Assembly: GCF_016920785.2 (NCBI RefSeq)
Contig: NW_024610472.1
Location: 31,753-95,752, forward strand
Direction of reading: 5' to 3'
Length of the DNA: 64,000 nt
DNA from: Ixodes scapularis
Lineage: Eukaryota > Arthropoda > Arachnida > Ixodida > Ixodidae
The notes below the pieces were generated by a model. That model did no database searches and had not been told where the DNA came from. It worked only from the letters and a program-made list of their open reading frames with translations. A program made the translations under genes and the position numbers. Positions 49,022 through 61,560 of the stretch are shown piece by piece. How positions within the stretch are numbered: the first letter of the stretch is position 1; each line of letters opens with the position of its first letter.

Positions 49022-50735
49022 ACGGTGAACGAAAAAAACGGCGCCAAACGTCTCTCGTCAGGCCGTCCTCTCTCCAATAATTCGCTTTCACCGAGGCAAT
49101 AGCCGAGATCGTGGTCACGGTGAACGAATAAAACGCCGCCAAACGTCTCTCGTCAGGCCGTGCTCTCTCCAATAATTCGCTTTCACCGAGGCAATAGCCG
49201 AGATCGTGGTCACGGTGAACGAATAAAACGGCGCCAAACGTCTCTCGTCAGGCCGTGCTCTCTCCAATATTTCGCTTTCACCGAGGCAATAGCCGAGATC
49301 GTGGTCACGGTGAACGAATAAAACGGCGCCAAACGTCTCTCGTCAGGCCGTGCTCTCTCCAATAATTCGCTTTCACCGAGGCAATAGCCGAGATCGTGGT
49401 CTCGGTGAACGAATAAAACGGCGCCAAACGTCTCTCGTCAGGCCGTGCTCTCTCCAATAATTCGCTTTCACCGAGGCAATAGCCGAGATCGTGGTCACAG
49501 TGAACGAATAAAACGGCGCCAAACGTCTCTCGTCAGGCCGTGCTCTCTCCAATTATTCGCTTTCACCGAGGCAATAGCCGAGATCGTGGTCACGGTGAAC
49601 GAATAAAACCGCGCCGAACGTCTCTCGTCAGGCCGTGCTCTCTCCAATAATTCGCTTTCACCGAGGCAATAGCCGAGATCGTGGTCACGGTGAACGAATA
49701 AAACGGCGCCAAACGTCTCTCGTCAGGCCGTGCTCTCTCCAATAATTCGCTTTCACCGAGGCAATAGCCGAGATCGTGGTCACGGTGAACGAATAAAACG
49801 GCGCCAAACGTCTCTCGTCAGGCCGTGCTCTCTCCAATAATTCGCTTTCACCGAGGCAATAGCCGAGATCGTGGTCACGGTGAACGAATAAAACGGCGCC
49901 AAACGTCTCTCGTCAGGCCGTGCTCTCTCCAATAATTCGCTTTCACCGAGGCCATAGCCGAGATCGTTGTCACGGTGAACGAATAAAACGGCGCCAAACG
50001 TCTCTCGTCAGGCCGTGCTCTCTCCAATAATTCGCTTTCACCGAGGCAATAGCCGAGATCGTGGTCACGGTGAACGAATAAAACGGCGCCAAACGTCTCT
50101 CGTCAGGCCGTGCTCTCTCCAATAATTCGCTTTCACCGAGGCAAAAGCCGAGATCGTGGTCACGGTGAACGAATAAAACGGCGCCAAACGTCTCTCGTCA
50201 GGCCGTGCTCTCTCCAATAATTCGCTTTCACCAAGGCAATAGCCGAGATCGTGGTCACGGTGAACGAATAAAACGGCGCCAAACGTCTCTCGTCAGGCCG
50301 TGCTCTCTCCAATAATTCGCTCTCACCGAGGCAATAGCCGAGATCGTGGTCACGGTGAACGAATAAAACCGCGCCGAACGTCTCTCGTCAGGCCGTGCTC
50401 TCTCCAATAATTCGCTTTCACCGAGGCAATAGCCGAGATCGTGGTCACGGTGAACGAATAAAACGGCGATAAACGTCTCTCGTCAGGCCGTGCTCTCTCC
50501 AATAATTCGCTTTCACCGAGGCAATAGCCGAGATCGTGGTCACGGTGAACGAATAAAACGGCGCCAAACGTCTCTCGTCAGGCCGTGCTCTCTCCAATAA
50601 TTCGCTTTCACCGAGGCAATAGCCGAGATCGTGGTCACGGTGAACGAATAAAACGGCGCCAAACGTCTCTCGTCAGGCCGTGCTCTCCTCCAATAATTCG
50701 CTTTCACCGAGGCAATAGCCGAGATCGTGTCACGG
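49022..50735. repeat. Block G cassette, copy 2
   Basis: This is the same marker order as copy 1, offset 2852 bp (30 monomers + 2). One extra monomer with cgctctcacc (near 50320) lies between caccaagg and gcgataaacg, raising the offset to 2946. The 1-bp deletion cgtgtcacgg recurs near 50727. Confidence 0.85.
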
Positions 50736-52439
50736 TGAACGAATAAAACGGCGCCAAACGTCTCTCGTCAGGCCGTGCTCTCTCCAATAATTCGCTTTCA
50801 CCGAGGCAATAGCCGAGATCGTGGTCACGGTGAACGAATAAAACCGCGCCGAACGTCTCTCGTCAGGCCGTGCTCTCTCCAATAATTCGCTTTCACCGAG
50901 GCAATAGCCGAGATCGTGGTCACGGTGAACGAATAAAACGGCGCCAAACGTCTCTCGTCAGGCCGTGCTCTCTCCAATAATTCGCTTTTACCGAGGCAAT
51001 AGCCGAGATCGTGGTCACGGTGAACGAATAAAACGGCGCCAAACGTCTCTCGTCAGGCCGTGCTCTCTCCAATAATTCGCTTTCACCGAGGCAATAGCCG
51101 AGATCGTGGTCACGGTGAACGAATAAAACGGCGCCAAACGTCTCTCGTCAGGCCGTGCTCTCTCCAATATTTCGCTTTCACCGAGGCAATAGCCGAGATC
51201 GTGGTCACGGTGAACGAATAAAACGGCGCCAAACGTCTCTCGTCAGGCCGTGCTCTCTCCAATAATTCGCTTTCACCGAGGCAATAGCCGAGATCGTGGT
51301 CACGGTGAACGAATAAAACCGCGCCGAACGTCTCTCGTCAGGCCGTGCTCTCTCCAATAATTCGCTTTCACCGAGGCAATAGCCGAGATCGTGGTCACGG
51401 TGAACGAATAAAACGGCGCCAAACGTCTCTCGTCAGGCCGTGCTCTCTCCAATAATTCGCTTTCACCGAGGCAATAGCCGAGATCGTGGTCACGGTGAAC
51501 GAATAAAACCGCGCCGAACGTCTCTCGTCAGGCCGTGCTCTCTCCAATAATTCGCTTTCACCGAGGCAATAGCCGAGATCGTGGTCACGGTGAACGAATA
51601 AAACGGCGCCAAACGTCTCTCGTCAGGCCGTGCTCTCTCCAATAATTCGCTTTCACCGAGGCAATAGCCGAGATCGTGGTCACGGTGAACGAATAAAACG
51701 GCGCCAAACGTCTCTCGTCAGGCCGTGCTCTCTCCAATAATTCGCTTTCACCGAGGCAATAGCCGAGATCGTGGTCACGGTGAACGAATAAAACGGCGCC
51801 AAACGTCTCTCGTCAGGCCGTGCTCTCTCCAATAATTCGCTTTCACCGAGGCAATAGCCGAGATCGTGGTCACGGTGAACGAAAAAAACGGCGCCAAACG
51901 TCTCTCGTCAGGCCGTCCTCTCTCCAATAATTCGCTTTCACCGAGGCAATAGCCGAGATCGTGGTCACGGTGAACGAATAAAACGCCGCCAAACGTCTCT
52001 CGTCAGGCCGTGCTCTCTCCAATAATTCGCTTTCACCGAGGCAATAGCCGAGATCGTGGTCACGGTGAACGAATAAAACGGCGCCAAACGTCTCTCGTCA
52101 GGCCGTGCTCTCTCCAATAATTCGCTTTCACCGAGGCAATAGCCGAGATCGTGGTCACGGTGAACGAATAAAACGCCGCCAAACGTCTCTCGTCAGGCCG
52201 TCCTCTCTCCAATAATTCGCTTTCACCGAGGCAATAGCCGAGATCGTGGTCACGGTGAACGAATAAAACGGCGCCAAACGTCTCTCGTCAGGCCGTGCTC
52301 TCTCCAATAATTCGCTTTCACCGAGGCAATAGCCGAGATCGTGGTCACGGTGAACGAATAAAACGCCGCCAAACGTCTCTCGTCAGGCCGTCCTCTCTCC
52401 AATAATTCGCTTTCACCGAGGCAATAGCCGAGATCGTGG

Positions 52440-55400
52440 TCACGGTGAACGAAAAAAACGGCGCCAAACGTCTCTCGTCAGGCCGTGCTCTCTCCAATAA
52501 TTCGCTTTCACCGAGGCAATAGCCGAGATCGTGGTCACGGTGAACGAATAAAACGGCGCCAAACTTCTCTCGTCAGGCCGTGCTCTCTCCAATATTTCGC
52601 TTTCACCGAGGCAATAGCCGAGATCGTGGTCACGGTGAACGAATAAAACGGCGCCAAACGTCTCTCGTCAGGCCGTGCTCTCTCCAATAATTCGCTTTCA
52701 CCGAGGCAATAGCCGAGATCGTGGTCACGGTGAACGAATAAAACGGCGCCAAACGTCTCTCGTCAGGCCGTGCTCTCTCCAATAATTCGCTTTCACCGAG
52801 GCAATAGCCGAGATCGTGGTCACAGTGAACGAATAAAACGGCGCCAAACGTCTCTCGTCAGGCCGTGCTCTCTCCAATTATTCGCTTTCACCGAGGCAAT
52901 AGCCGAGATCGTGGTCACGGTGAACGAATAAAACCGCGCCGAACGTCTCTCGTCAGGCCGTGCTCTCTCCAATAATTCGCTTTCACCGAGGCAATAGCCG
53001 AGATCGTGGTCACGGTGAACGAATAAAACGGCGCCAAACGTCTCTCGTCAGGCCGTGCTCTCTCCAATAATTCGCTTTCACCGAGGCAATAGCCGAGATC
53101 GTGGTCACGGTGAACGAATAAAACGGCGCCAAACGTCTCTCGTCAGGCCGTGCTCTCTCCAATAATTCGCTTTCACCGAGGCAATAGCCGAGATCGTGGT
53201 CACGGTGAACGAATAAAACGGCGCCAAACGTCTCTCGTCAGGCCGTGCTCTCTCCAATAATTCGCTTTCACCGAGGCCATAGCCGAGATCGTGGTCACGG
53301 TGAACGAATAAAACGGCGCCAAACGTCTCTCGTCAGGCCGTGCTCTCTCCAATAATTCGCTTTCACCGAGGCAATAGCCGAGATCGTGGTCACGGTGAAC
53401 GAATAAAACGGCGCCAAACGTCTCTCGTCAGGCCGTGCTCTCTCCAATAATTCGCTTTCACCGAGGCAATAGCCGAGATCGTGGTCACGGTGAACGAATA
53501 AAACGGCGCCAAACGTCTCTCGTCAGGCCGTGCTCTCTCCAATAATTCGCTTTCACCAAGGCAATAGCCGAGATCGTGGTCACGGTGAACGAATAAAACG
53601 GCGCCAAACGTCTCTCGTCAGGCCGTGCTCTCTCCAATAATTCGCTTTCACCGAGGCAATAGCCGAGATCGTGGTCACGGTGAACGAATAAAACGGCGCC
53701 AAACGTCTCTCGTCAGGCCGTGCTCTCTCCAATAATTCGCTTTCTCCGAGGCAATAGCCGAGATCGTGGTCACGGTGAACGAATAAAACCGCGCCGAACG
53801 TCTCTCGTCAGGCCGTGCTCTCTCCAATAATTCGCTTTCACCGAGGCAATAGCCGAGATCGTGGTCACGGTGAACGAATAAAACGGCGCCAAACGTCTCT
53901 CGTCAGGCCGTGCTCTCTCCAATAATTCGCTTTCACCGAGGCAATAGCCGAGATCGTGGTCACGGTGAACGAATAAAACGGCGCCAAACGTCTCTCGTCA
54001 GGCCGTGCTCTCTCCAATAATTCGCTTTCATCGAGGCAATAGCCGAGATCGTGGTCACGGTGAACGAATAAAACGGCGCCAAACGTCTCTCGTCAGGCCG
54101 TGCTCTCTCCAATAATTCGCTTTCACCGAGGCAATAGCCGAGATCGTGGTCACGGTGAACGAATAAAACCGCGCCGAACGTCTCTCGTCAGGCCGTGCTC
54201 TCTCCAATAATTCGCTTTCACCGAGGCAATAGCCGAGATCGTGGTCACGGTGAACGAATAAAACGGCGCCAAACGTCTCTCGTCAGGCCGTGCTCTCTCC
54301 AATAATTCGCTTTCACCGAGGCAATAGCCGAGATCGTGGTCACGGTGAACGAATAAAACCGCGCCGAACGTCTCTCGTCAGGCCGTGCTCTCTCCAATAA
54401 TTCGCTTTCACCGAGGCAATAGCCGAGATCGTGGTCACGGTGAACGAATAAAACGGCGCCAAACGTCTCTCGTCAGGCCGTGCTCTCTCCAATAATTCGC
54501 TTTCACCGAGGCAATAGCCGAGATCGTGGTCACGGTGAACGAATAAAACCGCGCCGAACGTCTCTCGTCAGGCCGTGCTCTCTCCAATAATTCGCTTTCA
54601 CCGAGGCAATAGCCGAGATCGTGGTCACGGTGAACGAATAAAACGGCGCCAAACGTCTCTCGTCAGGCCGTGCTCTCTCCAATAATTCGCTTTCACCGAG
54701 GCAATAGCCGAGATCGTGGTCACGGTGAACGAATAAAACGGCGCCGAACGTCTCTCGTCAGGCCGTGCTCTCTCCAATATTTCGCTTTTACCGAGGCAAT
54801 AGCCGAGATCGTGGTCACGGTGAACGAATAAAACCGCGCCGAACGTCTCTCGTCAGGCCGTGCTCTCTCCAATAATTCGCTTTCACCGAGGCAATAGCCG
54901 AGATCGTGGTCACGGTGAACGAATAAAACGGCGCCAAACGTCTCTCGTCAGGCCGTGCTCTCTCCAATAATTCGCTTTCACCGAGGCAATAGCCGAGATC
55001 GTGGTCACGGTGAACGAATAAAACCGCGCCGAACGTCTCTCGTCAGGCCGTGCTCTCTCCAATAATTCGCTTTCACCGAGGCAATAGCCGAGATCGTGGT
55101 CACGGTGAACGAATAAAACGGCGCCAAACGTCTCTCGTCAGACCGTGCTCTCTCCAATAATTCGCTCTCACCGAGGCAATAGCCGAGATCGTGGTCACGG
55201 TGAACGAATAAAACCGCGCCGAACGTCTCTCGTCAGGCCGTGCTCTCTCCAATAATTCGCTTTCACCGAGGCAATAGCCGAGATCGTGGTCACGGTGAAC
55301 GAATAAAACGGCGCCAAACGTCTCTCGTCAGGCCGTGCTCTCTCCAATAATTCGCTTTCACCGAGGCAATAGCCGAGATCGTGGTCACGGTGAACGAATA

Positions 55401-56540
55401 AAACGGCGCCAAACGTCTCTCGTCAGGCCGTGCTCTCTCTAATAATTCGCTTTCACCGAGGCAATAGCCGAGATCGTGGTCACGGTGAACGAATAAAACG
55501 GCGCCAAACGTCTCTCGTCAGGCCGTGCTCTCTCCAATAATTCGCTTTCACTGATGCAATAGCCGAGATCGTGGTCACGGTGAACGAATAAAACGGCGCC
55601 AAACGTCTCTCGTCAGGCCGTGCTCTCTCCAATAATTCGCTTTCACCGAGGCAATAGCCGAGATCGTGGTCACGGTGAACGAATAAAACGGCGCCAAACG
55701 TCTCTCGTCAGGCCGTGCTCTCTCCAATAATTCGCTTTCACCGAGGCAATAGCCGAGATCGTGGTCACGGTGAACGAATAAAACCGCGCCGAACGTCTCT
55801 CGTCAGGCCGTGCTCTCTCCAATAATTCGCTTTCACCGAGGCAATAGCCGAGATCGTGGTCACGGTGAACGAATAAAACGGCGCCAAACGTCTCTCGTCA
55901 GGCCGTGCTCTCTCCAATAATTCGCTTTCACCGAGGCAATAGCCGAGATCGTGGTCGCGGTGAACGAATAAAACCGCGCCGAACGTCTCTCGTCAGGCCG
56001 TGCTCTCTCCAATAATTCGCTTTCACCGAGGCAATAGCCGAGATCGTGGTCACGGTGAACGAATAAAACGGCGCCAAACGTCTATCGTCAGGCCGTGCTC
56101 TCTCCAATAATTCGCTTTCACCGAGGCAATAGCCGAGATCGTGGTCACGGTAAACGAATAAAACGGCGCCAAACGTCTCTCGTCAGGCCGTGCTCTCTCC
56201 AATAATTCGCTTTCACCGAGGCAATAGCCGAGATCGTGGTCACGGTGAACGAATAAAACGGCGCCAAACGTCTCTCGTCAGGCCGTGCTCTCTCCAATAA
56301 TTCGCTTTCACCGAGGCAATAGCCGAGATCGTGGTCACGGTGAACGAATAAAACGGCGCCAAACGTCTCTCGTCAGGCCGTGCTCTCTCCAATAATTCGC
56401 TTTCACCGAGGCAATAGCCGAGATCGTGGTCACGGTGAACGAATAAAACGGCGCCAAACGTCTCTCGTCAGGCCGTGCTCTCTCCAATAATTCGCTTTCA
56501 CCGAGGCAATAGCCGAGATCGTGGTCACGGTGAACGAAAA
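52440..56540. repeat. Block G 43-44-monomer unit, left copy (contains cassette copy 3)
   Basis: It carries aatatttcg (52592), cacagtg (52821), ccaattattcg (52875), ggccatag (53275), caccaagg (53556), ctttctccg (53742), catcgagg (54029), gcttttacc (54784), tctctaataattcg (55436), cactgatgc (55550), gtggtcgcgg (55951), gtctatcg (56080) and gtaaacg (56150). All have a twin about 4180 bp to the right at first, and 4089 bp after one monomer is lost. Phase is perfect throughout this copy. Confidence 0.92.
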
Positions 56541-56639
56541 AAACGGCGCCAAACGTCTCTCGTCAGGCCGTCCTCTCTCCAATAATTCGCTTTCACCGAG
56601 GCAATAGCCGAGATCGTGGTCACGGTGAACGAATAAAAC

Positions 56640-59600
56640 GCCGCCAAACGTCCCTCGTCAGGCCGTGCTCTCTCCAATAATTCGCTTTCACCGAGGCAAT
56701 AGCCGAGATCGTGGTCACGGTGAACGAATAAAACGGCGCCAAACGTCTCTCGTCAGGCCGTGCTCTCTCCAATATTTCGCTTTCACCGAGGCAATAGCCG
56801 AGATCGTGGTCACGGTGAACGAATAAAACGGCGCCAAACGTCTCTCGTCAGGCCGTGCTCTCTCCAATAATTCGCTTTCACCGAGGCAATAGCCGAGATC
56901 GTGGTCACGGTGAACGAATAAAACGGCGCCAAACGTCTCTCGTCAGGCCGTGCTCTCTCCAATAATTCGCTTTCACCGAGGCAATAGCCGAGATCGTGGT
57001 CACAGTGAACGAATAAAACGGCGCCAAACGTCTCTCGTCAGGCCGTGCTCTCTCCAATTATTCGCTTTCACCGAGGCAATAGCCGAGATCGTGGTCACGG
57101 TGAACGAATAAAACCGCGCCGAACGTCTCTCGTCAGGCCGTGCTCTCTCCAATAATTCGCTTTCACCGAGGCAATAGCCGAGATCGTGGTCACGGTGAAC
57201 GAATAAAACGGCGCCAAACGTCTCTCGTCAGGCCGTGCTCTCTCCAATAATTCGCTTTCACCGAGGGCAATAGCCGAGATCGTGGTCACGGTGAACGAAT
57301 AAAACGGCGCCAAACGTCTCTCGTCAGGCCGTGCTCTCTCCAATAATTCGCTTTCACCGAGGCAATAGCCGAGATCGTGGTCACGGTGAACGAATAAAAC
57401 GGCGCCCAAACGTCTCTCGTCAGGCCGTGCTCTCTCCAATAATTCGCTTTCACCGAGGCCATAGCCGAGATCGTGGTCACGGTGAACGAATAAAACGGCG
57501 CCAAACGTCTCTCGTCAGGCCGTGCTCTCTCCAATAATTCGCTTTCACCGAGGCAATAGCCGAGATCGTGGTCACGGTGAACGAATAAAACGGCGCCAAA
57601 CGTCTCTCGTCAGGCCGTGCTCTCTCCAATAATTCGCTTTCACCGAGGCAATAGCCGAGATCGTGGTCACGGTGAACGAATAAAAACGGCGCCAAACGTC
57701 TCTCGTCAGGCCGTGCTCTCTCCAATAATTCGCTTTCACCAAGGCAATAGCCGAGATCGTGGTCACGGTGAACGAATAAAACGGCGCCAAACGTCTCTCG
57801 TCAGGCCGTGCTCTCTCCAATAATTCGCTTTCACCGAGGCAATAGCCGAGATCGTGCTCACGGTGAACGAATAAAACGGCGCCAAACGTCTCTCGTCAGG
57901 CCGTGCTCTCTCCAGTAATTCGCTTTCTCCGAGGCAATAGCCGAGATCGTGGTCACGGTGAACGAATAAAACCGCGCCGAACGTCTCTCGTCAGGCCGTG
58001 CTCTCTCCAATAATTCGCTTTCACCGAGGCAATAGCCGAGATCGTGGTCACGGTGAACGAATAAAACGGCGCCAAACGTCTCTCGTCAGGCCGTGCTCTC
58101 TCCAATAATTCGCTTTCACCGAGGCAATAGCCGAGATCGTGGTCACGGTGAACGAATAAAACGGCGCCAAACGTCTCTCGTCAGGCCGTGCTCTCTCCAA
58201 TAATTCGCTTTCATCGAGGCAATAGCCGAGATCGTGGTCACGGTGAACGAATAAAACGGCGCCAAACGTCTCTCGTCAGGCCGTGCTCTCTCCAATAATT
58301 CGCTTTCACCGAGGCAATAGCCGAGATCGTGGTCACGGTGAACGAATAAAACCGCGCCGAACGTCTCTCGTCAGGCCGTGCTCTCTCCAATAATTCGCTT
58401 TCACCGAGGCAATAGCCGAGATCGTGGTCACGGTGAACGAATAAAACGGCGCCAAACGTCTCTCGTCAGGCCGTGCTCTCTCCAATAATTCGCTTTCACC
58501 GAGGCAATAGCCGAGATCGTGGTCACGGTGAACGAATAAAACCGCGCCGAACGTCTCTCGTCAGGCCGTGCTCTCTCCAATAATTCGCTTTCACCGAGGC
58601 AATAGCCGAGATCGTGGTCACGGTGAACGAATAAAACGGCGCCAAACGTCTCTCGTCAGGCCGTGCTCTCTCCAATAATTCGCTTTCACCGAGGCAATAG
58701 CCGAGATCGTGGTCACGGTGAACGAATAAAACGGCGCCAAACGTCTCTCGTCAGGCCGTGCTCTCTCCAATAATTCGCTTTCACCGAGGCAATAGCCGAG
58801 ATCGTGGTCACGGTGAACGAATAAAACGGCGCCGAACGTCTCTCGTCAGGCCGTGCTCTCTCCAATAATTCGCTTTTACCGAGGCAATAGCCGAGATCGT
58901 GGTCACGGTGAACGAATAAAACCGCGCCGAACGTCTCTCGTCAGGCCGTGCTCTCTCCAATAATTCGCTTTCACCGAGGCAATAGCCGAGATCGTGGTCA
59001 CGGTGAACGAATAAAACGGCGCCAAACGTCTCTCGTCAGGCCGTGCTCTCTCCAATAATTCGCTTTCACCGAGGCAATAGCCGAGATCGTGGTCACGGTG
59101 AACGAATAAAACCGCGCCGAACGTCTCTCGTCAGGCCGTGCTCTCTCCAATAATTCGCTTTCACCGAGGCAATAGCCGAGATCGTGGTCACGGTGAACGA
59201 ATAAAACGGCGCCAAACGTCTCTCGTCAGGCCGTGCTCTCTCCAATAATTCGCTCTCACCGAGGCAATAGCCGAGATCGTGGTCACGGTGAACGAATAAA
59301 ACCCGCGCCGAACGTCTCTCGTCAGGCCGTGCTCTCTCCAATAATTCGCTTTCACCGAGGCAATAGCCGAGATCGTGGTCACGGTGAACGAATAAAACGG
59401 CGCCAAACGTCTCTCGTCAGGCCGTGCTCTCTCCAATAATTCGCTTTCACCGAGGCAATAGCCGAGATCGTGGTCACGGTGAACGAATAAAACGGCGCCA
59501 AACGTCTCTCGTCAGGCCGTGCTCTCTCTAATAATTCGCTTTCACCGAGGCAATAGCCGAGATCGTGGTCACGGTGAACGAATAAAACGGCGCCAAACGT

Positions 59601-60530
59601 CTCTCGTCAGGCCGTGCTCTCTCCAATAATTCGCTTTCACTGATGCAATAGCCGAGATCGTGGTCACGGTGAACGAATAAAACGGCGCCAAACGTCTCTC
59701 GTCAGGCCGTGCTCTCTCCAATAATTCGCTTTCACCGAGGCAATAGCCGAGATCGTGGTCACGGTGAACGAATAAAACGGCGCCAAACGTCTCTCGTCAG
59801 GCCGTGCTCTCTCCAATAATTCGCTTTCACCGAGGCAATAGCCGAGATCGTGGTCACGGTGAACGAATAAAACCGCGCCGAACGTCTCTCGTCAGGCCGT
59901 GCTCTCTCCAATAATTCGCTTTCACCGAGGCAATAGCCGAGATCGTGGTCACGGTGAACGAATAAAACGGCGCCAAACGTCTCTCGTCAGGCCGTGCTCT
60001 CTCCAATAATTCGCTTTCACCGAGGCAATAGCCGAGATCGTGGTCGCGGTGAACGAATAAAACCGCGCCGAACGTCTCTCGTCAGGCCGTGCTCTCTCCA
60101 ATAATTCGCTTTCACCGAGGCAATAGCCGAGATCGTGGTCACGGTGAACGAATAAAACGGCGCCAAACGTCTATCGTCAGGCCGTGCTCTCTCCAATAAT
60201 TCGCTTTCACCGAGGCAATAGCCGAGATCGTGGCCACGGTAAACGAATAAAACGGCGCCAAACGTCTCTCGTCAGGCCGTGCTCTCTCCAATAATTCGCT
60301 TTCACCGAGGCAATAGCCGAGATCGTGGTCACGGTGAACGAATAAAACGGCGCCAAACGTCTCTCGTCAGGCCGTGCTCTCTCCAATAATTCGCTTTCAC
60401 CGAGGCAATAGCCGAGATCGTGGTCACGGTGAACGAATAAAACGGCGCCAAACGTCTCTCGTCAGGCCGTGCTCTCTCCAATAATTCGCTTTCACCGAGG
60501 CAATAGCCGAGATCGTGGTCACGGTGAACG
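56640..60530. repeat. Block G 43-44-monomer unit, right copy (contains cassette copy 4)
   Basis: Offset from the left copy is 4180 bp (44 monomers) at cacagtg (57001), 4183 at catcgagg, 4088 at gcttttacc and 4089 at gtaaacg (60240). The steps are explained by four 1-bp gains (near 57266, 57406, 57683 and 59303) and one missing monomer between about 58214 and 58829, in a run where CCG and CGG junctions alternate. The left copy has none of the four gains. Confidence 0.92.
57266..59303. other. Indel island 4
   Basis: There are four 1-bp homopolymer gains (gaggg 57266, gccca 57406, ataaaaac 57683, aaaccc 59303) in a segment whose 4180-bp partner has none. Confidence 0.8.
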
Positions 60531-61124
60531 AATAAAACCGCGCCGAACGTCTCTCGTCAGGCCGTGCTCTCTCCAATAATTCGCTTTCACCGAGGCAATA
60601 GCCGAGATCGTGGTCACGGTGAACGAATAAAACGGCGCCAAACGTTTCTCGTCAGGCCGTGCTCTCTCCAATAATTCGCTTTCACCGAGGCAATAGCCGA
60701 GATCGTGGTCACGGTGAACGAATAAAACCGCGCCGAACGTCTCTCGTCAGGCCGTGCTCTCTCCAATAATTCGCTTTCACCGAGGCAATAGCCGAGATCG
60801 TGGTCACGGTGAACGAATAAAACGGCGCCAAACGTCTCTCGTCAGGCCGTGCTCTCTCCAATAATTCGCTTTCACCGAGGCAATAGCCGAGATCGTGGTC
60901 ACGGTGAACGAATAAAACGGCGCCAAACGTCTCTCGTCAGGCTGTGCTCTCTCCAATAATTCGCTTTCACCGAGGCAATAGCCGAGATCGTGGTCACGGT
61001 GAACGAATAAAACGGCGCCAAACGTCTCTCGTCAGGCCGTGCTCTCTCCAATAATTCGCTTTCACCGAGGCAATAGCCGAGATCGTGGTCACGGTGAACG
61101 AATAAAACGGCGCCAAACGTCTCT

Positions 61125-61560
61125 CGTCAGGCCGTCCTCTCTCCAATAATTCGCTTTCACCGAGGCAATAGCCGAGATCGTGGTCACGGTGAACGAATAA
61201 AACGCCGCCAAACGTCTCTCGTCAGGCCGTGCTCTCTCCCATAATTCGCTTTCACCGAGGCAATAGCCGAGATCGTGGTCACGGTGAACGAATAAAACGG
61301 CGCCAAACGTCTCTCGTCAGGCCGTGCTCTCTCCAATAATTCGCTTTCACCGAGGGCAATAGCCGAGATCGTGGTCACGGTGAACGAATAAAACGGCGCC
61401 AAACGTCCTCTCGTCAGGCCGTGCTCTCTCCAATAATTCGCTTTCACCGAGGCAATAGCCGAGATCGTGGTCACGGTGAACGAATAAAACGGCGCCAAAC
61501 GTCTCTCGTCATGCCGTGCTCTCTCCAATTATTCGCTTTCACCGAGGCAATAGCCGAGAT
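61125..61560. repeat. Partial block G cassette, copy 5
   Basis: ggccgtcctc (61131), aacgccgcc (61202) and ccaattattcg (61525) recur, but gaaaaaaacgg, aatatttcg and cacagtg are absent and the interval is one monomer shorter than in copy 4. It contains private 1-bp gains near 61355 and 61407. Confidence 0.7.

Noticed and set aside
57095..57439. 114-codon minus-strand frame here and similar ones at 61184-61528 and 62230-62574
   Set aside because: Each crosses one or two private 1-bp gains. The same segment in the 4180-bp partner (52.9-53.3 kb) has no such frame.
46160..61560. A specialised regulatory element in the gaaaaaaacgg / ggccgtcctc / aacgccgcc triplet
   Set aside because: These are single-base changes in three neighbouring positions of two adjacent monomers carried along by duplication. 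Their linkage is explained by common descent.
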